Below, piece after piece: positions 43,077 to 52,000 of a stretch of DNA of 64,000 bases. The translations under genes and the position numbers were made by a program. Source of the stretch: Scilla litardierei (taxonomy: Eukaryota; Streptophyta; Magnoliopsida; Asparagales; Asparagaceae); assembly GCA_030789695.1 (NCBI GenBank), contig CM061142.1:359637486-359701485 (forward strand). The letters run 5' to 3'. Positions within the stretch are counted from its first letter, which is position 1. Each line of letters begins with the position of its first letter. Under the pieces are notes generated by a model that saw only the letters and a list, made by a program, of their open reading frames with translations, made no database searches and was not told where the DNA came from.

Positions 43077-44090
43077 TCAATCGAGAAGGTCGTCGTTCTC
43101 GAAGTCTTTTGCAGTAAACATTGTTGGTGGCTGAACAGCCGCCAAGTTTGTTTCAGGTAGAGACTTCTGGCTCGCCTGGTATAGATCCTGGAGGTGGCGA
43201 GGAGTGCGGCAGTTTCTGGACCAATGGCCAGTCATGCCGCATCTATGGCATTTATCCTCCCAGTTCTTCTTTGGAAGTGACACTTGCTCGGTGTTCTTTC
43301 GCTTCCAAGTGAAATTTCTTTTTCCCTTATTGTTTTTGTTTGTCTGGGGAGCTGCACCTCTTGGTTGCTTCATTATAGCTTTCCCTTTAGTGTTTTTAGC
43401 CTTCCTCTTGTTTTTCCACTTCTGGGGAGAAACGTGATGGGCTTCAGGGATAAGGGCAGTGCCAACTGGACGTAAGTTATGAGTTGCAAGCAGTAAGTCT
43501 CGATTCTGCTCTGCCCTAAGTAGGCATGAGATCAGATCGGAAAATTTCGTGAAATTACGTTCACGATACTGCTGCATGAGGATTGCATCTTTCTCGTGAA
43601 ACGAGGTAAATGTCTTTTCCAACATGCGTTGTTCTGTCACTTCTTCACCGCACAACTTCAGGCGTGAGGTGATGTTATGAAGTGCAGAATTGTACTCAGC
43701 GACGGACTTATAGTCCTGAAGTCTGAGGTTTTCCCACTCATAACTGGCACGCGGTAATATAACATCAATTTGATGTTTATATCGAGCTTCCAGCGCTGTC
43801 CACAGGTCCTTTGGATCCTCAACCGTTAAGTATTCGGCCTTTAAGGTCCGATCGATATGTTTCCTAATGTAGATTATGGCTTTCGCCTTATCTACATCGG
43901 ATACAGTGGTTGTATGGCTGCTGCTAGTTGTAGCAGAAGCTTCGGCCGCTGCGAGGGCCGAGGGAGGAGCCAAAATGGACCCAAGGAGGGCCATCGAACG
44001 CAAGTGGAACTTCAGGTCCACCTGCCAACTCAGGTAATTTGTCCCTGCAGAGTCAAGTACTTCGAAATCGACGCTTGCCAATTTTGCCAT
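43077..44090 (-). CDS. Copia Gag protein
   Basis: 337 residues from ATG 44090 (MAKLASVDFEVLDSAG). The same frame has an ATG at 44117, but G starts at the position matching 44090. The UBN2-type capsid region covers about residues 60-230 (KAIIYIRKHIDRTLKAEYL, YNSALHNITSRLKLCGEEV, MLEKTFTSFHEKD). A Lys/Arg-rich region follows (WKNKRKAKNTKGK) and then a CCHC zinc knuckle CHRCGMTGHWSRNC. It packages element RNA into cytoplasmic particles. It is undamaged. Confidence 0.93.
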   Translation of the reverse strand: MAKLASVDFEVLDSAGTNYLSWQVDLKFHLRSMALLGSILAPPSALAAAEASATTSSSHTTTVSDVDKAKAIIYIRKHIDRTLKAEYLTVEDPKDLWTALEARYKHQIDVILPRASYEWENLRLQDYKSVAEYNSALHNITSRLKLCGEEVTEQRMLEKTFTSFHEKDAILMQQYRERNFTKFSDLISCLLRAEQNRDLLLATHNLRPVGTALIPEAHHVSPQKWKNKRKAKNTKGKAIMKQPRGAAPQTNKNNKGKRNFTWKRKNTEQVSLPKKNWEDKCHRCGMTGHWSRNCRTPRHLQDLYQASQKSLPETNLAAVQPPTMFTAKDFENDDLLD

Positions 44091-45969
44091 TTTATCTACG
44101 CAGTTTAAAATGAGCATGAATTAATTAAAATTCAAAAATTAATGCATAAAGAAATAAACAAGTAAAAATGCGGGGATCGGCCAGATACCCAAAATAGTAC
44201 ACAGTCCAAAGTTCGTTTAAAGTCCATAAAAAATACAACTTTGGAAACCCAAACTGAACTGGGTCCCTATATCTCCGTCTTCATATGATGTTGCATCGAG
44301 CTTTGGCTTACACAGTCATGAATCGACTCCTTGCGGTCCAGCGGACGCGGCCAGGGAATTGACTAAGCCAGGACCACTTGTTACCCAGTCAAGCTAGGTT
44401 GGTCCAGCAAACTTAGCCAAGCACATTGACCGACATCATGATCCATTGAAGGAGTTTTCATCAATTCTATGTGCTGTTGCATCGAGCTTTGGCTTTAAAA
44501 TACAAATTTCCTCACTTACAAATTCTCTCAAAAGAAAATAAAAGTGCAAGGAAAGTAAATAGGTATACAATGGCCGATCCCGAAAAACACATTTTTACTG
44601 ATTTAAACATCCACGCAGTTCTAAATATGCTACGGGCATAAAAGTAAACAACCACGCATATATCTCAAGCAAAACATATGGTAAGGGAAACTAGAAAATA
44701 TAAATATCTTGTAGACCACGTGGAAACGTCATACACCGTTAGGTTAGTTGACTAACGGCAGAGCGGTCTCAGGATCTTTAAGATAATTATATTTTGAAAA
44801 ATAGAGTCCTAGTAAACCATAGATTATAATATGCAAGAGGGATGTTTAAAACAATTTTTCAACATGGAATATATAAATTATTTTGGATTTTACTTAGGGG
44901 AGAGTCCCGTTAAGGAATTGGCATAAGGCCAATATAAAAATATATACCGTTAGGTAATAGGGGCTGCAGGCCCAATTAAAATATTTGATAGTCACAAATG
45001 GGCATCTCTCACTGACATATCGATCGGTTCGAGCTCTACATACTCATCTTTGACATGCTAACTCCAAAATTCTGGCACATACGTCACCACTTAAAGCAGA
45101 TCGGGTTTAGGTGATATGTAATTCTTTGGATCAGTATGGATTTTAGGTTAACTTGATTAAATTCAGGTTGGGTTGTGGTACACCCTTCAAGGGGATGAGT
45201 CAACCCTCACCCGACCTGACCCATTGTGATCATTCTTGTATATATTATATATATAATCACTGTCTTTTTTTTTCACTTGATTGGAAATGCATGAAACATG
45301 TCTATCCACTGTAAGAAAGATTTATGTAAATCAGTAAATTTTATTTCGTCTATTGAGATCACATATATTCCTTTCTAGTGGTAACTGTGGAACAACTTCC
45401 TTATGTTACAACCTGAACCAATGTTTCAATATAAGAAGAATTCATGAAAAAGAACATAGAAATGTTTTTTGGTTATTCATATATCTGAATGTTGCCTTTG
45501 CTTCATATGTTTAGGTGCTCAATTTCTCTTGGTAACTAAAGATTTTTCTTCTAATGCTACTGTAAAAAATTATTTGTAATGACACTATTGATATCAAATT
45601 CAGGAATGAGTGCCTAGTGCCCCTATGATGACTATGTTCCAAGAAATGCCAGTATCTTTATCAAAAATTTTGATATTAAACAAAATAGTGCAGATTTATA
45701 CAAGCCTCTAAAAAGAAGCATTGTAAAATCATAGTTTACTATATTTTGTAGGTATCTACGTGATCGAAAAGAAATTACCTCTAGATCAAAGATCTAGGGA
45801 AGATCGTGAGAATAAAAATCCGTAGATAGTTCCGCTCCCGATACGCTCCAAAGAAAAATTTCCGCAAAGCTTCGCCGCAACATAGATTCCTTTGCGCGTA
45901 CGGGTTTAATTTTTGAGGGGAGACGGGATGAAAAGCTCAAAGAATTTTAGAGCAAACGTGCTGATAACG
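44091..45969 (-). other. Element F 5' leader
   Basis: A long non-coding leader between primer site and gag (about 1.88 kb). It carries the inserted 165-bp repeat (44310-44474) between 21-bp direct repeats. I see no other structure in it, apart from the ACCTCTAGAT(C/T) phrase near 45778 that L and the G leader share. Confidence 0.75.
44310..44474 (-). mobile_element. Dispersed ~165-bp repeat, copy in F, with 21-bp flanking direct repeats
   Basis: TGTTGCATCGAGCTTTGGCTT occurs at 44289-44309 and again at 44475-44495 and flanks the insert exactly. Element G has the surrounding leader region in single copy without the insert. The insert aligns with copies in D and E. The long duplication looks SINE-like, but I see no clear pol III boxes or poly(A) tail. 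Confidence 0.78.
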
Positions 45970-45988
45970 TGTTATATGATAATGAACT

Positions 45989-46027
<39 letters not shown>

Positions 46028-46201
46028 CATTGCTAAGAATAAGTCACCATTGCTAAGAGCCATGGTGCTCTATTTATATATCTCATAGTGGGGAGGCCAA
46101 AAGCCTCTAGGAGACCAAGGGTCCCCATTACTCTAAGTAATGGGGGCCTAATGAATGGGTAATGAAGGAGGGGAGGCCAAATGCCTCCCTCATTCATAAC
46201 A
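45970..46201 (-). repeat. Element F 5' LTR
   Basis: 232 bp. It is longer than its partner only because of a longer GA run (about 45993-46022). Confidence 0.93.
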
Positions 46202-46923
46202 TAAAACATTTAATCATGATCCATTTTTCTTTTTTATTTATTTTTCTGTCCAACCCTATCACAATTTAATATTTCTTTAATTATTGTGCTTTTGAGACCC
46301 AAATAATTTAAAACAAAAATATGTGAAAATAGGCTAATTTCCAGGCTTTTGGGCCACGAAACAACCGAAATAGGGTTAATGGGCCTCCCAAAAAATATCC
46401 CGTTAAGTACTAGGGTTTTGGAAAACCCTAGGAAGGAGGGGGGCCCACGGCGGCTGGCATCACCAGTAGGCGCGGCCGCCGTGGCGGTTGGCCGCGCCCT
46501 AGGGGCGCGGCCGTCGCAACCGCCGCGCCCTTTCAGGCGTGGCCGGCTGCGCCCTTTGGGGCATGGCCTGGCTATGCACGAAGGCACGGCCATGGATCAT
46601 GAATTTTTTTTTATTTTTAGACAAAAAAATCGATTTTTATTGTTTTTAGACATTCAGATCTAAATAAAAATTCGATTTTTACCGTGTTCATGAACTACGT
46701 GATCTAAAACATGCAGATCTACAGGAAAAGCAAGTCTAGATCTAAAAAAATTGAGGATTTACCTCTAGATTCGGATAATGAATTTAGACGACGGTCGATG
46801 AAGAATGCCATTTACGCGCCCCGTTGAGAAGAACTAGATCTTCTTAAAACTGTCGTTGGGGATGAACTCGTCCTTAAGAGTCGTCGTCGTCTTTTTCCTA
46901 CGAGAGTAATCGTGCTGATAACG
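46202..46923 (-). other. Element G leader, outer part
   Basis: Non-coding. It starts with F's TSD TAAAA. It contains a strongly GC-rich block (46440-46590) built of GCGCGGCC/GGCCGCGC inverted words. It ends with CGTTATCAGCACG on the minus strand, the primer-site region next to the LTR. Confidence 0.65.
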
Positions 46924-47150
46924 TGTTATGAAAGGAGAAACGTAGAAAAAAAAGGTGCATAGGTTTAGGAGCCACATGCCCTCATATATATAGCTTTCAA
47001 TGATGGGTGGATATCCAATAGGCCTAATGAGCCTATTCACAAAAGGGTCATTTATCACGTAAGGCACACTTATAAATCAAAGATTTATCTTCTTAATTAA
47101 TTAATTAATTTAGTGTGGGAGAAAAGTCCCAATACGATGGATGTGGGCGT
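46924..47150 (-). repeat. Probable 5' LTR of element G
   Basis: The inner end reads TGTTATGAAAGG on the plus strand, matching the LTR inner ends of F and L next to the same primer-site sequence. An ATATATATAG TATA-like stretch is at about 46985. The outer end is not clear. It may be near 47150, where the minus strand reads CGTATTGGGACTTTTCTCCCA. Confidence 0.5.
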
Positions 47151-47615
47151 TGGTCCAAAAGCTAGCCGTGGCATGGGAATCTAATCGTCGATGCAGGTGC
47201 AGTCAGGATGGGTTCCGATCGAGTCAGACTTGACATAATTCCGTCCGTACAATTTGGTGAACCCCACGGTCTCTTTCCCAAGAGTAAATAAACAATATGA
47301 CCGTTGAAGCCAGACCCTAGTTAATGGCCAGGCCCCTCCCCAAACAAATTATCTCCCACGTATCTTTCTCTTTATTCTTGCCCTTTAACGCTAAAATCGA
47401 TGCGTGTGAGGTTCACCCAGACGAATTTATTCAAAAAATTAACCCTTGCCTCTACGGCACTCAACCTCAACTTCGACACCTCATCAGATTTAACCTGCTC
47501 TAGTTAGTCTTTGATTAGGACAAATAATGTTTTCCTCCTCTTCTTTCAGGCAATGTTATTGCAAGAGTCGTGCTATCTACGTCGCAGAGTCTTTGGTGCA
47601 TGCATGTAAAACATT
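47151..47615. other. Non-coding stretch
   Basis: I see no gene, repeat or element end that I can support. Confidence 0.4.
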
Positions 47616-48150
47616 GGGAGGCGACGGGCTGAAGCGACACTCGGACACGCTGATCATCGGTGAAGCGACGTGGTGGGCCCGCTTCAAATTTTTCCCAACA
47701 GAGCCCAGAAGAAACGCGAAGTGATCGCTCCACGTCATCTCGATCGTTGCCTCTTCGTCGTCGAGCCCACGACGTCGCCGCTACGACGTCTTTTAGAAGC
47801 TGACCGCCGACGAGGCGACCCACACGTGACAAGTTCCGGTGACAGCTTTAAAGAAACCGTTGTTGGACACCGCTGACCGGCGTCGACGCCCATCCTCCAT
47901 GTTGTGGGCCTTACAGTGTCGATGTGGCCATCGGACACGACCGAGCCCACCACCGCGTCCCATGCCTCCGAAGAGACGAGAAGTGACCGGTGAGCCCCGC
48001 TCCACGTCGGAGCATCTCGATTGCTGCCTCTTTGCCGTCGAGCCCCGGAAGACGCCGCTTCGACGTCTTTTTGATGCCGCTGACCGCTGGTGAGTCGACC
48101 AACACGAGACAAGGTCTGGTGAGTCGCACACACTGCGACCTGCATCTTGT
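47616..48150. repeat. GC-rich tandem duplication, period about 265 bp
   Basis: The segment ending near 47835 (CATCTCGATCG, CCTCTTCGTCGTCGAGCCC, CGACGTCTTTT, GACCGCCGACGAG) recurs in diverged form ending near 48120. Frames open in it on both strands are not alike between the two units. I call no gene. Confidence 0.6.
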
Positions 48151-48397
48151 TATTTTTACCTTCGATTATTATGCTCGGAATCAGCAGATCTCGAGCTTTG
48201 ATTGGTATGATAAGTTCATTAAAAAAAATGAAAAAACACAGTTTCTCGATACCCTCATATTAATCCATATGTTCTGGTCAACATGTCAAGATGGATCAAC
48301 CGTGATCTACCAGCCAATGGTCTGGATACAATGACGTGTTTTCATAGCGTGAGTTTTTTTAATAAGGTTTTCTTAACCAAGTATCTTGGCACAACAT
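48151..48397. other. Non-coding stretch
   Basis: AT-rich. It ends in a T-run and a diverged sequence that may belong to the adjoining SINE-like repeat. Confidence 0.4.
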
Positions 48398-48608
48398 CAA
48401 AACTCCAGAGTTGTAATAAGGGTTAAAGAAAATATTTTTGTAATCCAACACGTCCTCATAGGTTGAGTACTCTTTTTTTTTTAATGAGCCGAAAACTGGA
48501 ATTCGTCTCTTTTGTGTCTAGTAGGATTCGAACCTAGTTGACTCATGAAAGTCCTAACCAAAACTCTAAAGTTGTGACGAGGGTTAAGGAAATATTTTTA
48601 TAATAAAA
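48398..48608 (-). repeat. tRNA-derived SINE-like repeat (with partial second copy)
   Basis: On the minus strand TGGTTAGGACT (box A-like) is followed about 20 bp later by GGTTCGAATCC (a perfect pol III box B, 48527-48538), and then by a body ending in a run of A. A ~46-bp segment (48400-48445) repeats the sequence that precedes box A (48560-48605). This suggests a second, truncated copy next to the first. Confidence 0.5.
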
Positions 48609-49250
48609 AAAACACTTGAAGCTTGGGCCGGTCATCGGATCGGGACGGGGGCAGTGCAATTCGTATTATGAATAGATAGAGAAGGCTATAATTTCGACAG
48701 TTTTCAATTTAGTACTACGACCGCTCAGGGCTACGCATCTCCGAAACCATAATTTTTGACAATCCAAAACAATAATTGTCACCTACATAAAGAAACATTA
48801 ATGAAATCACGAGTGGCTAACAATTGCTCAGATAAGGGCTAGATTCATAATGAATGAATGAATCGCGGGGGGACATAGAGGGAGCTGCGGTCAATTTGTG
48901 GGGTTTGGACCATTTTGAGCAGGAGGCGTGATGAAGAGGGACAGAAGACCCCAGAATGGTTGTCCCACATCCGCTTTCTTGTCATCTTCCTTTCAATTTC
49001 ACGCCAGAAGTTGTGTACCGAGAGATAAAAAGAACGAGAAAGTTACTTTCATAACCATTGTGTGAAACCTTCAGATCACTTCTTTTTATAATTTTCAGTC
49101 TAAATAATTTAATCAATGCATCCATGTTCTATTTGAAAACTCTGTAGAATATTTTTTTCATGCTTCTTCTAAACTTTAAACATTTATAGGATTTAAAATT
49201 GCTTTTTAGTTTCGCATCAAAATGATACAAATCATGACTGTGGATACTGA
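48609..49250. other. Non-coding stretch
   Basis: I see no supported feature. Confidence 0.4.
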
Positions 49251-51422
49251 TTTTGACGTGGGCCAACCAGCGATGTGGCACAGCCCAACATGTCGGATGG
49301 GACCTGTTACTGGAGACCTCCTGATCCAGCTCAAAAGGTTAACCCGACCTGACATCAACTCAGCTCGGCCCACTCTACGTGCCACCCTCACATGAATTTT
49401 GGAGTTTTGGGGTGCGCGCACACCCCTTGACATCAACTCAGCTCGGCCCACTCCAAGTCGTTGTCACTATGCACGTCCAAAGTATACGGTACTGGCAATG
49501 CCGTCAAGGGGTGTGCGTGCTCCCCTTTGCCAGGGAGGCACGTGGCCAGCTTTACCAGGGGAGAGGTTACAGCGAGCATGACCCAAATCCCGGTAATTCC
49601 GCCTCAACCCCCACTGACAGCTGGCAAATCGGTTCCAAAAGACAATGGGGGACCATCTGACGTGCAAAGCCACCCACCAACCCTTTAAATAGAGGGGAAA
49701 CCTCACTCTATCATGTATGTGAATTCCTCTAACAAAAAACCATAGCATTTTCATCCCTCTAAACAAAACCCTAGTGCCAGCTACTTTCTAGCCGATGCCT
49801 CCCTCCTTCCTCCGTTTGGTACTGACGTAAGCATCAGATGTGAATCGAATGGCCACCGCCCTCCAGTTCCGTTAACGAGGTTTCTATCTATTTCAGTCGA
49901 TTACGAATGATCTCCACCCTCAGTCCAGTGAAACCCAGTCTGGGCACCCCTATTGCTAAAATACTCATCTCCGTGACCAGATCTACGCCCAGCAAGATTC
50001 TGTAAATTAACAGTTGGCGCTAGAGGAAGTACCTTGTGACCACTCCAGCCATAACAACTCTCGATCCAGCAATCTCTACGGTCTCCCCATTGCCATCTCA
50101 ACGTCAACACTTTCGCCACTGCCCTTCTTCCCATCCTCCCCATCATCATGGTGGTGAAAGCAACAAAGGCTTAGTGGGCGAGCCTAGCAAAATGACTGAA
50201 ACTCCGGCCACGGTGGACAGCCATCGCGTTCATGTTTTCCCTCTCTAGATTCTTACCAACCTACGGCGACTCCTCACACTCCCACGGCATCCGACTATCA
50301 AGCTCTCGTGATGCAGCTTTACGAGATGTAAGAAGCTCAAGCTCTCTTTCAATAGATAGTTCTAGGCATGCTTCGAACAAGGACCAATGCTCCGGTGAAT
50401 CCCAGCCATGGCATGTCACATCCCACAGAGAGCGCATGCAAGAGAAGGACGACATAGATACGTAGGTCACCAGTAACGCTGAGGAGTCAAGCAGCAACGG
50501 CCGAGCACCCCCATGACGATAAGAGGAATGGTATCGTTGGTTGAGGTGATAGAAGATCATCACCCCCGAAAGACGCTAAACCAAACGATCATTCACATCA
50601 GAAGAATGGTAATAGTTTTGACCTCTCCAAGCTAGCCATGACCAAACGGACCGCTCGGTACCTATCAACATCAGACCAGATCACTAACTAATGATGGCAA
50701 ATCGAACAGCTCCAACAGGGAGATACCAATCTGCCTATGGATATGAATTTCCTCGCTAATTCACTCTTCACCTCTACCATTCTCAAGACTTCGTGCCTGC
50801 AGGAATGCTTCCTGCCATCCGCAAATGTTGCACCCTTGTACACGGGCTTCGGTGACCCAATCAAACACCTGGAATCCTTCACTCAGTACTTGAGGGCGAG
50901 TGGTCATTCCTCGGATCTAATGTGCATGACCTTCCCGAGCTACCTAACCTGAGTGGCCCGGCAATGTCTTAGGAACCTTTCGAAGGGGTCAGTCAGCTCA
51001 TTCACCAGCTTTCGAAAGAAGTTCATCTCTCATTTCGCTACCCAAAAGGTGACGAAAAAGTATCATGAATATATGGCTTCCATCCAGCAGAGGCTTCAGG
51101 AATTAACCGAGCGTTTATGACTCGATTCACCTGAGCGCACATGGCAATCGAGGTCTACCACGTCAACCTCACTAAGATGGCCTTTCAAGCATGCCTCCTA
51201 GACGAGTCAGACTTAAAGTTTTTGTTCTGTAAACAAAGGTCAACATCCTTCGCCCGTCTCGTCAGCGAATTCACTAAATGTATAGCCACAGAAAAGGCCT
51301 GTGGGAAACCAACAGATGACCATGTGTCTTCTCGCAAATAGGCCGGACTCCAACCATGCTCCTCCCAATAAGCACCTCAAACCCAAGAAACGCTATGACT
51401 GAGCCGAGCACTCCCGAGCGGA
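49251..51422 (+). mobile_element. Element J: Ty3/gypsy relic (LTR part and broken gag)
   Basis: A TATA-like CTTTAAATAGAGG (about 49683) and the primer-site phrase TTGGCGCTAGAGGAAG (about 50014) mark an LTR/leader, which is followed by a broken gag. A 25-bp word (GACATCAACTCAGCTCGGCCC) is duplicated at about 49352 and 49429, and GC-rich near-palindromes (GGGGTGCGCGCACACCCC, 49409-49426) lie upstream of the TATA. LTR start and 3' part are not found. Element H interrupts it at 51422/51423. Confidence 0.6.
50737..51350 (+). pseudogene. Ty3/gypsy gag (retrotrans_gag domain), broken
   Basis: Encodes LYTGFGDPIKHLESFTQYLR and, after stops, ARQCLRNLSKGSVSSFTSF, RKKFISHFATQKVTKK, then SIQQRLQELTERL. 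A later frame gives AFQACLLDESDLKFLF. This is the gag core of Tat/Ogre-like gypsy elements. There are at least two in-frame stops and a frame change. Confidence 0.72.
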
Positions 51423-52000
51423 TGTTGAGTATTAGACCTCTCCCTACTTGGTTTTGATGATGAGCAAACATAAATACGTATGACTAATCTCCTCCATGCA
51501 GTTAATCCATTGTCTAATCCTATCATGAAGATCTAATAGCAATGGATGACACTCAAGGATCAATCAAAGTTCAAAGTTGAAATTGGGTGATCAAAGATAA
51601 AGACTGGAGCTTCAAATACTTCAAGAAGACTTCAAGATCATTCAAGAGAAAGAAAAGAAGCTAAACAAAATGTAATCTTTTTATTCTCTTTTCTTTCTTA
51701 TTAGAATGTAGTTTTGAAGTAGATTATTGTTAGAGCTCACACACTTCATTCATTCTAGCCTAGGAAGTCATTAGAAATCAATTCCTAGGTTTCCAACTTC
51801 TTTTATTCTAAGATGTGCATTTTAGACTTTCAACAGGCGATTGATGAACAATATACAGGTGCATGTCTCCATACAGGCGTCCGAGAATTGTTCTCCAGTC
51901 GTCTATTATGCACACACTTTGACTTGATTTTTGGGCTTTCAGTTCTTAACTTTCATCAGCCGACTGTTGTACAAAGTACAGGCGCCTGTCTAGTGTCAGG

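Larger units (their letters stand above)
39072..46201 (-). mobile_element. Element F: complete, coding-competent Ty1/copia retrotransposon
   Basis: Short LTRs (39072-39291, 220 bp; 45970-46201, 232 bp) start TGTTAT and end ATAACA. TSD TAAAA is perfect (39067-39071, 46202-46206). The LTRs differ by a few substitutions and by the length of a GA run. gag (43077-44090) and pol (39476-42946) are both open, so this is a young, possibly autonomous copy. It is inserted in the leader of G. Next to the 5' LTR the minus strand reads CGTTATCAGCACG, the primer-site region also seen next to the LTRs of G and L. Confidence 0.95.
22812..47150 (-). mobile_element. Element G: old Ty1/copia element split by D, E and F
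   Basis: Minus-strand pieces are colinear once D (23375-30579), E (31307-38507) and F (39072-46201) are removed. They are protease and gag C-terminus (22812-23374), gag middle (30580-31306), gag N-terminus (38508-38592), leader (38593-39071 and 46202-46923) and a probable 5' LTR from 46924. The right LTR edge is not certain. Everything 3' of the protease is missing, lost at the CACTA junction. It is related to, but diverged from, element F. Confidence 0.75.

Noticed and set aside
48520..48545. A tRNA gene around the GGTTCGAATCC box
   Set aside because: No acceptor stem or anticodon arm can be formed. It fits a tRNA-derived SINE better.
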